DNA of 64,000 bases from Pascua guehoae. Lineage: Eukaryota; Basidiomycota; Tremellomycetes; Trichosporonales; Trichosporonaceae. Every line of letters starts with the position of its first letter. The first letter of the stretch is position 1. The notes under the pieces are model-generated. The model was not told the origin of the DNA and ran no database searches. It saw only the letters and a list, made by a program, of their open reading frames with translations. The position numbers and the translations under genes were made by a program. Positions 10,689-19,407 of the stretch are shown here, piece by piece. The stretch spans positions 867,679-931,678 of the forward strand of contig BCJX01000008.1 of assembly GCA_001600415.1 (NCBI GenBank). Reading direction: 5' to 3'.

Positions 10689-12854
10689 ATGAACGAACCG
10701 ATAGAGAGAGTGAGTGCTGAAGAGCTGGAAGGGGGTGTGGTGGGGACGCAAGGTGAGACGGAGGTGAATGTGGCGGATGCGCGGGAGACGAGTGGAGAGG
10801 GCGAGGGGAACCTAGCTGCAGAACTTTCGAAGGACCCCTTTGGGGACTATCGAGAGCAGCCTGCGACGGCTATGGAGACCTCGGAGGCGGGAGGTGAGAT
10901 GATAGCATCAGCTGTCAAAGGGAAAGATAGGGCCTTTGGCCCGTTCTCGGAAGGATACCGAGCCGCTATGGTGGAAATCCTACAGGATACGCCTAAGCAG
11001 GCCAGGTTTCCGACTGAAGAGACACAGCCTGTTTATGGCGAAGTGTTCAAGACGGAGGCGTCAGCCTTCGGACTTGTGGGTGGAGGGGGCCGAGAGCGGC
11101 CACCCCACCAGACCGGTTACCCCGAGGCAGCACTCGGGAATCGGGGGGGACTGGCTAGCCCTGAGGGGTATGTCAGGCCCACTGTTCGCATGAAAGGTCA
11201 TGTGGATGGGGGTGACGCGTGTTACCGATGCGGGGCTGGGCCGTATGAGGAGTGCCTCTGCGGCCAGCTCGGGCACAAGGTGCGCAGCCAGGAAGGCTCC
11301 CGAAAGGGGCCTGAAGTCACCCAGGAGATGCTTGAAGCTATAGAGAGCTACAAGAGGGTTGGGGCCCAGGGCGTTGGCCAGAAAGGGGCCGGGGTCTGGA
11401 ACAGGCTGGAGGCTCAGAAGGGAGCGGACCAGCCTCGCTACGGTGGGGGACAGGATGAGCAGGTGCGTCGTCTTCCCCTCGCGGGTTCGAGAGACTCCAG
11501 GTACTGGGATGGGGACTCTGCCACCTTTGAGGAATGGATAGAGTGGTTCGAAAGCTTCCCCATGGGGGGAGAAGAGAGACTTCGCGTCTTCTTGTCCTAC
11601 GTCCAAGGCGAAAAGAGGGCTGGAGTAGCAGCGCGTTGCAAGGTGTATGGGCTGGGGACTTGGAGCCAGCTTAGAAAGCACTTTGGCGGCGTCTTCCTGG
11701 ATAGGACTAAGGCGCGAGAGATGACTTGGGAGGACCTTGCCCAGCTCAAGAGGGAGTACCAGAGGGTACCCATCAGGATGTACGAGGAGGTGGTGGAATT
11801 CAAGACGAGGGTCTTGAAGCTGGTCGCCAACCTGCCAGCGGTCTACGCTAACAACCACGCGAATGTGGACGTTGAGGTTTGGAGGAGCCTGGAGGAGAAA
11901 GTCAAGGAGAGGATTGTCAACCGCAACCGAGAGGGGTGGACGGCCTACGCCAGGTGGGATCAGAAGACTATTCCCCCGTGGCAGTTAACCATTGCGGGAG
12001 TTCGGGAGGTGTTTGACCCAAGGAACCAGCTGGAAGACTCGTGGCGCCAGAGTGCATACCCGAATCTCCCCACAGCCCAGGAGGAGGAGAAGAAGATGGA
12101 GGAGAGGAAGACCCATTACTACCAGAAGGTAGAGGGCAAGCATTGGCATGGGGGAACGAGGTATGGGAAGTACGACGGGCACTACGAAGAGAAAGAGGAG
12201 GCTAAGAGTGCTCCTAGTGTTACCGAGCTGGTACAGAAGATGTCAAGGCTGGCTATAGATGCCAAGGCAGCAGGGCCAGACCGGCGGAAGCACCTTGAGC
12301 GAGAGTACCGGCACCTTTGCGCGGAGCTCAGCTCAGTCAGCGTGGATAGCACTCAGGTATGGCCGGAGAGCCTTACTGACCCGGACGTTGTTCAGCAGGG
12401 GCAGCATTCCGCCGCAAAGGATGTCTATGTGGTCAAGCAGCGGGAGGGAGTGGCCAGCATTAAGTACCAGGCAGCCTACAGTGCCGCCATTGGAGAGTAC
12501 CCGAGCCTAAAGTCGACCCTAGCGCCGCCGCAGTACTTTGGGGCGAGCGGGTCCACGATGGGGCGGGGTGTGGTGCCAGCTGCAGCTCACGCTGTTCGGG
12601 TCATTGACTGGCAAACACTGGTGCCAGCAAAGGTGCATGCGGGGTATGGGAATGGGAGGACCCCGGCGGGCAGCATGGGTTGCTGGGCCTGCGGGGAAAT
12701 GGACCACAGGATCAGGTTCTGCAGCAGCCTTCCCATGTGGGAAAAGATGGGGCTGATCCGTCAGTGGAGTAAGACGGTGGACGGCCGTGAGAGGAGGGGA
12801 GTGGACTGGGGTCCCGCCGCCCCGGAAGGGGTAAGGGGGACACCCCTGTATTGA
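10689..12854 (+). CDS. Gag-like polyprotein of Gypsy-type element
   Basis: A 721-aa frame starting at ATG 10689 and ending at TGA 12852-12854. The N-terminal third is acidic and low complexity with a Cys/His-containing stretch CYRCGAGPYEECLCGQLGH. The centre has the retrotransposon-gag character: a Trp-rich segment RYWDGDSATFEEWIEWFESF, then LRKHFGGVFLDRTKAREMTW. Near the C-terminus lies a perfect CCHC zinc knuckle (CWACGEMDHRIRFC, codons 12681-12722) of the RNA-binding kind. The next frame begins in the same reading phase immediately after the stop, so a readthrough Gag-Pol is formally possible. Its length suggests a relatively intact element despite the missing 3' part. Confidence 0.8.
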   Translation: MNEPIERVSAEELEGGVVGTQGETEVNVADARETSGEGEGNLAAELSKDPFGDYREQPATAMETSEAGGEMIASAVKGKDRAFGPFSEGYRAAMVEILQDTPKQARFPTEETQPVYGEVFKTEASAFGLVGGGGRERPPHQTGYPEAALGNRGGLASPEGYVRPTVRMKGHVDGGDACYRCGAGPYEECLCGQLGHKVRSQEGSRKGPEVTQEMLEAIESYKRVGAQGVGQKGAGVWNRLEAQKGADQPRYGGGQDEQVRRLPLAGSRDSRYWDGDSATFEEWIEWFESFPMGGEERLRVFLSYVQGEKRAGVAARCKVYGLGTWSQLRKHFGGVFLDRTKAREMTWEDLAQLKREYQRVPIRMYEEVVEFKTRVLKLVANLPAVYANNHANVDVEVWRSLEEKVKERIVNRNREGWTAYARWDQKTIPPWQLTIAGVREVFDPRNQLEDSWRQSAYPNLPTAQEEEKKMEERKTHYYQKVEGKHWHGGTRYGKYDGHYEEKEEAKSAPSVTELVQKMSRLAIDAKAAGPDRRKHLEREYRHLCAELSSVSVDSTQVWPESLTDPDVVQQGQHSAAKDVYVVKQREGVASIKYQAAYSAAIGEYPSLKSTLAPPQYFGASGSTMGRGVVPAAAHAVRVIDWQTLVPAKVHAGYGNGRTPAGSMGCWACGEMDHRIRFCSSLPMWEKMGLIRQWSKTVDGRERRGVDWGPAAPEGVRGTPLY

Positions 12855-15317
12855 GAGCGGCCAGATGGCTCCTACAGGTCCAAGATGGAGTCGGTGATGG
12901 GGAAGTCGATACCCATAGCTAGTGTAGGAACGAAGCCAGCGGAGAAAGATGAACCCCCGCACACACCAGTAGGGGCCATCATCACCGAAGTTAACGTTCT
13001 CGAAGCCACCCAGGAAGGAGAAAAGGGGGAGGTGGAGCGTTATGAAGGCGAAATCCTGAGCATTCGACTTAGGAAGGGTGAGCCTGGTGAAGCCCGAAAA
13101 GAAGATGCGGGGGCTCAGGACGTGGAAAAGATCCCAGTGAGCGAAGGGTTGGATGGAGGAGAAGGGGAAGAGGTGGTAGTGGAGGTTATGATGGCAGGAG
13201 GCTGGGGCACACCCGTATGGGTAAGAGATGAGGAGGAAGACCCGCGGCAGGCTAGGCGGGCCATGGTACATGCTGTGGTGGTTGAAGCGGGGGTTGGGGT
13301 GGAAGTGGCTGCTGCGATGCCGAAAGAGACGCCAGCCAGACCCGCGCCGTACTCCACTCGCAGGGACCAGGACAAGCCAGTAGGGTCCTGGAGGGAGCGC
13401 CAACTGAACGAGGATCGAAGGGATCCAGTGAAATTGCCCATGCCCCAGCCAGTGAAGCGGCTGAGAGGGTACGGGGAACAGGTGCGGAGGGAGGATGAGA
13501 AACCACCGGCGAGCGCACGGGTGGGAGGGGTTACTCGGCCTAAGAAGGTCTCGATCGTCACCCCAAAGGAGGAGGCCGCTGGGAGGGCAGCGCACTCTGG
13601 TGAGCTAGAGGGTCCAAAAAGCCGAACCCAGATAGAGGAGAAGAGCAGTGCCTTGCAGGCAAAGCAGAACGTCTGGGGACACAGTCTCACCGACTATTGT
13701 CAGAAGGAGCAGGTCTGTTATGAGCTCATCTTCACGAACAAGCTCCAGACGGGAGGGTTTCACATTGGCGAGATCCTGACTATTTCGGACTTTCTGAAGT
13801 CCTGGGTGCGCTTCGCCATGAAAGGAGCAGGGTATTCCCGACAGGGAGCGGAGATGGGCTCGAGGATTAGCCTCATCGACGTGGACGATGAGGAGGAGGA
13901 AGAAGAGCACTCGGTGGAGGTATCAGCCATCAATACTCAGGACGTAGAAGTCATGGAGGAGATAGAAGGATGCCGAGTCGACCGGCTTAGCACGACCAAT
14001 GACCAGGAGGAGAGGGAGGATTTGGAGCCGCCAGGGTTCACGGGGGACTGGTACCCCAGGGGGTCATATTATCCCAGCCTGAAACCTTTACTGTCGGTCA
14101 GGACAGTGCTGCTGCCTGCCAAGGTGGCGGGAGTTTCAGTGGACATCATGGTGGACGATGGGGCTCACATTAATATGATGTCGATGGCCATATTTGATCG
14201 GTTAAACGCTCAAGGATTGAGAAACGATATCAAATACACGGTCACAGGAGTCCACGGGCGCCCCCACCCACTCGCCGGCAGCTTTGAGGTGGAACTTGAC
14301 TTCGGTGGATTAAAGACCACCCACCTTTTCTGGGTCAACCCAAGGGCCCCACCGGACCGAGTGTTCTTAGGGATGCCCTTCATTCTCATGAATAGGGTGG
14401 AACTCTATTGGAACGGTGACCGGCGGATCCTCCGGCAAAACACCAAGTACGGGACGAGCGAGCTGGCCATGCACCCTGCGTCGGGTCCAATTGTGACTGT
14501 CGCGATGGAAAGTGAGCCTCGACGGCCGAAGAGTATTCGGGTGGGGGCGCTACGGGAGGTGACGATGACAGGCTTGGGCGAGCAGCTAGAACCTTGTCTG
14601 GAAAGCATGGGAGCCTGGGAGGAGGAGGATCTGAACGTCTACACCTTCTGCGCGGAGGCGGGGGAGGAGGCAACAACTGAGGAACCGATGTTCCTAGAGT
14701 ACGTGATAGACACGCTCGAGGAGGGAGGCCTAGAACAGTTTCGGAGGGAACAATGTGGGCATGAAGGAGCAGGAGAAGCCTGTGTCGCCTGCTATCTTAC
14801 GCATAAGGTAGCAGAAGGTGGCCACCTCGGAGTAACACTCGGCGCCTGTGGGCACCTAGAAGTGGATGGGTTCTGCTTAGAGTGTGAGGTGAAAGAGGAG
14901 GGTATGGCAGGGAGAGAAGCAAGGAAAGCAGCCAAGCAGGAACAAGTGATAGACAGCTGGGCGGAGAGCTTGTGCATGGAACTGTTGCTGGCCGCTGGAG
15001 TTGCCGAAGGCGCGGAAGTAGATTTGGTGGATGCGCAGCCGTTGCCAGTGGTTAGGCCCCGTTCCCGCCCAGTCTGCCAGCCAGGGCTGGAGGTAGCGGA
15101 AGCAATGGGTGCGTATAAGCCGGTGCATAAGAAAAAGCACCCGGTGGCAACCACCATGCCTGAGGACGCGAAGCCGCTCATGAAAGAACCAGAGGATATC
15201 TGGGAGGGGCTGCCTGAGCTAGAACTCGGGCTGACAGACCTTGGAGCCATTCCCGAAGGGGAACGGCTAACCAAAGAAAGGCTGCAAGCAGTCTTCGGGG
15301 AAGAGCAGGATTTTTGA
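12855..15317 (+). CDS. Retropepsin-containing pol frame of Gypsy-type element
   Basis: The frame is open in the same phase as gag right after the TGA; the first ATG is 12885, giving 810 aa. The first ~380 residues are low complexity and charged with no domain I recognise. Around codons 14090-14410 a retropepsin-like fold is visible: VDIMVDDGAHINMMSMAIFD, then a VTGVHGRPHPLAGSFEV strand and a FLGMPFILMNRVELYW segment. The active-site triplet reads D-D-G (14154-14162) instead of D-S/T-G. After the protease comes another low-complexity linker with Cys/His pairs. The frame ends GEEQDF at TGA 15315-15317, inside a run of five T, just where the reverse transcriptase begins in the -1 frame. Confidence 0.75.
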   Translation, partial: ERPDGSYRSKMESVMGKSIPIASVGTKPAEKDEPPHTPVGAIITEVNVLEATQEGEKGEVERYEGEILSIRLRKGEPGEARKEDAGAQDVEKIPVSEGLDGGEGEEVVVEVMMAGGWGTPVWVRDEEEDPRQARRAMVHAVVVEAGVGVEVAAAMPKETPARPAPYSTRRDQDKPVGSWRERQLNEDRRDPVKLPMPQPVKRLRGYGEQVRREDEKPPASARVGGVTRPKKVSIVTPKEEAAGRAAHSGELEGPKSRTQIEEKSSALQAKQNVWGHSLTDYCQKEQVCYELIFTNKLQTGGFHIGEILTISDFLKSWVRFAMKGAGYSRQGAEMGSRISLIDVDDEEEEEEHSVEVSAINTQDVEVMEEIEGCRVDRLSTTNDQEEREDLEPPGFTGDWYPRGSYYPSLKPLLSVRTVLLPAKVAGVSVDIMVDDGAHINMMSMAIFDRLNAQGLRNDIKYTVTGVHGRPHPLAGSFEVELDFGGLKTTHLFWVNPRAPPDRVFLGMPFILMNRVELYWNGDRRILRQNTKYGTSELAMHPASGPIVTVAMESEPRRPKSIRVGALREVTMTGLGEQLEPCLESMGAWEEEDLNVYTFCAEAGEEATTEEPMFLEYVIDTLEEGGLEQFRREQCGHEGAGEACVACYLTHKVAEGGHLGVTLGACGHLEVDGFCLECEVKEEGMAGREARKAAKQEQVIDSWAESLCMELLLAAGVAEGAEVDLVDAQPLPVVRPRSRPVCQPGLEVAEAMGAYKPVHKKKHPVATTMPEDAKPLMKEPEDIWEGLPELELGLTDLGAIPEGERLTKERLQAVFGEEQDF

Positions 15318-15610
15318 GTGCGGAGGAGAAATGTATGCTCGCCATGGTTCTTCTCCGCAACGAAATGGTGCTGGCTTGGGACGAGAGCGAGAAGGGCGGT
15401 TTCCTTGAAGAATACATACCGCCGCACAAAATACCAGTGGTCGAGCATGAGCCATGGCAGGAGAGGGGGATAAGACTCCCTGTGAGGACTAGAGAGAAAG
15501 TGATCACTTTCCTCAAAGAGAAGTTCAAGAACGGGCTGTATGAGAAATCACAGTCCTCCTACCACTCGGGTTATTTTGCGGTAGAAAAGAAATCGTTGTT
15601 GCCACTTCCG
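15314..15610 (+). pseudogene. 5' part of reverse transcriptase, truncated
   Basis: This frame is reached by a -1 shift at the T5 run 15311-15315. It reads LSAEEKCMLAMVLLRNEMV, AWDESEKGGFLEEYIPPHKI and PVVEHEPWQERGIRLPV. It then reads LKEKFKNGLYEKSQSSYHSGYFAVEKK, the N-terminal segment of Gypsy reverse transcriptases before the palm domain. Similarity stops near 15600. The open frame runs on to 15790 without RT motifs; no YxDD box follows. It is therefore a truncated, non-functional polymerase. Confidence 0.75.
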
Positions 15611-16139
15611 GGTATGTGCGCCGACGCCCACTGCACCCGGCGGCCCCTGAGACAACCAGTCGTGCACCTGTTAAACATGCGCTCTATCCAACTAGTTAGG
15701 TCGCCTAGTTGTAACCAAGGTCAGTACGGGGACGCAGCATTCCAGTGGGGTGGGGCGGTCAGTTGGAAGCGTACGGGAGGAAAGGCATAGAGGACGAAAG
15801 ATGGTAGCCGCGTGAGTGTTCTTTTGCCCTACACATGGTCCAAGCCTAAGGATGTTCCAGGCTAGTTTCACACCAACTCAAAGGGGGTGAGGATGTGTGG
15901 GGGGGTGGGGGGGGGGGGGAAGGCGGTGTGACGGCAAGTATCAAGAACGACCTTGTGTGCTAGGACGGCGAGCGCGACTTCTTCAGGAACAGAGATCAAG
16001 TCGTGCGTCACCTCGTGCCTACTATCATATGACGGAACAACGATCATCATAAAGCATCACCTTCATAATGGTCCATACTATCTAAGGCTTCTACATCCTC
16101 CTATTCTCCCCCACGTCTAGCTATGAGTGGGTAAGATAT
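15611..16139. other. Spacer after truncated retroelement, with G-run
   Basis: Sequence changes character after 15610. A G-rich stretch at about 15885-15925 (GTGTGGGGGGGTGGGG and onward) has runs able to form a G-quadruplex on the plus strand. No gene is seen. The 3' flank of the following minus-strand gene starts at 16139. Confidence 0.5.
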
Positions 16140-17107
16140 TTAGAACATGAGCGCCATACCGGCAGCGCCGACGATGGCACCGACAGCGATCGGGGCACGG
16201 GCCGAAGCGCCGCTGGTTCCCGTAGGCGTGGCGGCCTAGACGTCAGCGAAACGTAGACAAGGGTTTCACCGTCTGGACCGTGCACGATCGTGGGTGACAA
16301 TGGTTACGAGAAGACTTACCGCGCTAGAAGCCGCGGGAGCACCAGAGCCAGAGCCGGTAGCAGCGGCCGAGCCGGAGGTGGCACCGGTGCCTGCCGCAGC
16401 GCTCGAGCCCGACGCAGCGGCGCCCGAGCCCGACGCAGCGGCGCCCGAGCCCGAGGTAGTTGCGGCGCCGTCGGCGCTGCCGGTGGCGGAACCCGAGGGG
16501 GCGACGGCGGTGGGGGACGCAGCACCGGACTCGGACGCAGCGGTCTCAGAAGCCGCAGCCGACTCAGAGCCCGTAGCGGACGCCGAGTCGTCGGCGGAAG
16601 CCGAGCCGCTCGAGTCGGTGGTGCAGACACCCTGCAGCGAGCCGAGGATGCTCTGGCCGCGGGCCGAGTCGAAGGTACCATCGTCGACAGCGCACTGGAC
16701 GCACGACTCGACCTCGGACCACGTCTGAGGGGTGTCAGCTGGTGTAGAGGATGGGGTATGGGTATCGCTCATTAACAACCTCGTTCAAGGCGAGAGCGAT
16801 TGTTTGGGCCAGGCACAGCACTCGTACCGTACATTGCTTTAGGCTGCTCATCCTGCCCAACCAACACGTCATGACTCTCGGTACTCACGTCGCACATGCT
16901 CGCGCACACCTGGTTGTCACCAGTGTGGCACCCCGCGTACGCAGTCTTGAGCGTCGTGCACTGCGTGTCGCAGGACGCGGGGAACATGTCGGCGAGGCCC
17001 TGGCGGGGGGCGAGCGCCAGGGCGCGCGCAAGCGCGTGCGGCGCAGGGGCCGGGGTCGCGGTAGCGGAGGTCGCGACCAGGGCGGTGAGGAGAGTGAACG
17101 CAAGCAT
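16140..17107 (-). CDS. Secreted Ser/Ala-rich GPI-anchored protein with N-terminal Cys domain
   Basis: A 239-aa protein from three exons: 17107-16889, 16724-16320 and 16235-16140. It has a signal peptide (MLAFTLLTALVATSATA) and a short domain with eight cysteines before the linker. These lie in CDTQCTTLKTAYAGC, CASMCD, ESCVQCAVDDGT and LQGVC. About 110 residues of Ser/Ala/Gly follow, then a hydrophobic end (VGAIVGAAGMALMF) preceded by small residues, as for a GPI attachment signal. It is likely a cell-wall or membrane protein with an O-mannosylated stalk. The Cys pattern recalls other basidiomycete eight-cysteine surface proteins but is not a clear CFEM match. A TATATGG element lies near 17182-17190, about 80 bases upstream of the start. 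Confidence 0.75.
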
Positions 17108-17901
17108 TTTGAGTGTGGGGAGTTGGAAAGACGAAAAAAGTGGGGGGTGGGGGGAACTAGAGTAGTCTGAGGTTGAAGAGCACAATATATGGTTGGGGGA
17201 GTGCCTAGTGCCTTGTGCCGCAAACTTAGTGGATGGGTCGGTCCACACCGGCCAGCTGGCCAGTGGGCGACTCTCCCTCCGTGCAGTAGAAAAAAGCAGG
17301 CAAGAAACTACAGGCCAGAGGCGAGGCTGCGCCGAAGACGGGCACAACTTGCGATGGCTCTCGAATGCCAAGACCACAGCCTCGGTACATGGTGCATCCT
17401 CATTGGCAGTTCGGGTGCCACGGGCGTGGGGATGCCTAATCAGATAACATGATAATTCCGTTTAGCGCGCCAAATGCCCCATCTGGCAGGCCCCGGCCCA
17501 CATTGGACCCTGTCGCTGCGCGGGGCCGGCCGAAAATCATAATCACTCTGGGGTGAGGCACATACATCCTTATTGTTCTGGTCGGCCGTGTCTGCATAAT
17601 CCGACGCGGGCATGCCTAGCATGCAAACCACATCTCATTCATGTCGCGGAACAAAGTTCCCGCCCGCAGCACCGCAGTTCATCCCAAGAGCTGCCAAGCC
17701 CGAACACGTGCAATCATTCTATTACCCAGAGTGTGAGTGAGACCGGGCCCGGAACTGCAGAGGATGGGGCACCCAAAGGTAGTCAGGAACTGAGACCAAT
17801 CCAGCAATGCGGGAACGCGGGGACACACGTTGGCCATCTTGTGGTCCATGTTGTACAAGTTGCGCTGTAACATGTGACAGAGCAGTAAAAAAAAAAACAT
17901 T
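17108..17901. other. Intergenic region, no gene seen
   Basis: This is the promoter side of the GPI protein gene and 3' side of the tRNA-Asp gene. No credible coding frame is present. It contains a GC-rich patch (17488-17536) rich in GGCC. Confidence 0.5.
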
Positions 17902-17984
17902 CTCTCTGTCGGAGAGTCGAACTCCGCTCTCCCGCGAGCACCTCAATGACAAGCGAGCATACTAAACCGATATACGAACAGAGA
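17902..17984 (-). tRNA. tRNA-Asp(GTC) with 10-nt intron
   Basis: On the minus strand the acceptor strands TCTCTGT and ACAGAGA pair fully. The D arm starts GTAT and is closed by G·U pairs, as in other tRNA-Asp. The anticodon stem is CTCGC/GCGGG, and the loop TTGTCA is interrupted after position 37 by the 10-nt intron TTGAGGTGCT. The T arm is CGGAG-TTCGACT-CTCCG, and the discriminator base is G as in Asp tRNAs. The mature length is 73. A run of T (about 11) follows on the minus strand as Pol III terminator. Confidence 0.85.
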
Positions 17985-19080
17985 TGTTCAGTTTTTAAAA
18001 CTTCAACATGCTCTAGACGTGCAGCTAGCCACTACCGGAACCAGTTACTCCCACTGCTCTCGCTAAACCGTAGACAGGGGCAGCGGTGAATGGGCCCACT
18101 CCCGACTCTGACGCTGCACAGTTCCCAAGTCCTTCAAATCGACCAGGACGGGTGCCGATGATAACGCACAGACACACAGGTACCATGTCTACTGGATACG
18201 TTATCTCGAACTTTGACAACAGACTACAGACTGGATGCAGACAGGTATGGGATCACAAAATGGCATGTTTGAGCGAGGGCCAAAAGGGACGTGTCAATAA
18301 AGTTCACACAGTGACGGTGATGTTGGTCAAGATCTGTTGAGCATAGAGTGGAAGAATTGGGTTTCACCACTCACTTGAATCGGCAATGCAGGCTGTATGG
18401 CAGGATGTTGGTTGGCTCGAAAGAGCCAAGATCAGATGGACATGGCTCCAGTCGTACTGTGTCCTCTCGCCGGGGAAGCGTATGATTGTTTCATCCCCGC
18501 GGTTGGGATCCAGGGACCCCAGGGAGGCTTGCAACACTGCAATGCAAGGACGACCATGCAAGCACGCCTCTACACTATTGCTCACACCAACTCGCTAATG
18601 GAAACTACACATACCTCCGCCTTGGCTATGAAAAGCTTGTCATTCCACACGTGCGACGGAGGGGGAGCACTTGGTGAACGTTGCATGCACCCTTGGCACC
18701 ATTGCCGTAGAGCTCAGGGGAGCGTGAGGCACAAGGAAGCTGCCCCTCTAAGAATTGTCCTGCTGAGCGCAGCTCGCCGGCTCTGGACATTCGTACATTC
18801 GTTATACGGGTCTGAGTCGCAGCGCTCTCATTTTACTGCTTGCTATTTTTCGGAAGACGTACATAGGGCTCACTCGCCACGCATCTTAGAGTGCGTATGC
18901 GTCGACAAGTCGACAGATATCGCACCTTTTCTTCTCCAACTCGCCACTCACGCCTCGGCGGTCTCAAACGCCCTGGACTTGATGCACCACATGCCGCCGA
19001 CAAGGCAGGTGTACCTACGCCTCAGTTTTGTAACGTGTGGCTTCTGCAAAGACAGGATGGCCTGGCCTTGCTTGGTCTAC
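17985..19080. other. Intergenic region, no gene seen
   Basis: Sequence between tRNA-Asp and the 3' end of the small secreted protein gene. The 335-codon plus-strand frame 18397-19404 runs antisense over the secreted gene and has no domain or signal, so it is not called. Nothing else is supported. Confidence 0.5.
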
Positions 19081-19407
19081 TCACCCATTGGGGCAGTACG
19101 TGGGCCGCTTCATTTTGTTATAAGTGGTACAGCAGTGGGCGCGGAAGGGAGCACAGTAGTACCATTTGCCGACCTTACCACAGCTACTGCCCACGATGCC
19201 GCAGTTGGGATGCACCTGGCGCGTTGCCCGCTTGGCTTGTACCGCGCCAGGGACGGGACGTACGTCTGCCGCGGCGTCGGCTTCTTCGCGTTCGGCCAGA
19301 TCGATGCCACGCTCCGAATCCGAATAGTGGGAACGCTCGGCGTTGTTCATGTCCTGCGCCGCCACGAGGGCAAGGAGAGCGAGGAGGGCAGGTTTGAGGA
19401 CTAGCAT
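19081..19407 (-). CDS. Small secreted cysteine-rich protein with probable Kex2 site
   Basis: A 108-aa frame starting MLVLKPALLALLALVAAQ, a signal peptide. A hydrophilic, acidic pro-region follows, then AVQAKRATRQ with a dibasic KR, a typical Kex2 processing site. The C-terminal part has six cysteines in the order C-x6-C-x8-C-x6-CC-x11-C (CGIVGSSC ... HCCTTYNKMKRPTYC). The TGA at 19081 overlaps a perfect GTGAGT donor, and TTTGCAG lies 30-40 bases further. A spliced form with a slightly different tail (SHTLQN after PNG) is therefore possible. A TATAT element sits near 19543-19550, 140 bases upstream. No family is recognised. It may be an extracellular peptide or a wall protein. Confidence 0.6.
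   Translation of the reverse strand: MLVLKPALLALLALVAAQDMNNAERSHYSDSERGIDLAEREEADAAADVRPVPGAVQAKRATRQVHPNCGIVGSSCGKVGKWYYCAPFRAHCCTTYNKMKRPTYCPNG

Larger units (their letters stand above)
9172..15610 (+). mobile_element. Ty3/Gypsy-like LTR retroelement, truncated in pol
   Basis: The element is defined by a gag-like frame with a CCHC knuckle, a retropepsin-like frame and the first part of a reverse transcriptase, in the order expected for Ty3/Gypsy. Recognisable RT sequence stops near 15600. RNase H, integrase and a 3' LTR are not found downstream, so the copy is 3' truncated. The left boundary is uncertain. A TG...CA long terminal repeat could start at TGTTAG near 9170 or TGTTAATG near 9972. 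It would end at the pyrimidine-rich stretch finishing CCCACACA near 10650. No second LTR copy exists in the window to test this. Confidence 0.75.

Noticed and set aside
18397..19404. 335-codon plus-strand frame
   Set aside because: Runs antisense over the small secreted gene and through non-coding sequence; it has no recognisable motif.
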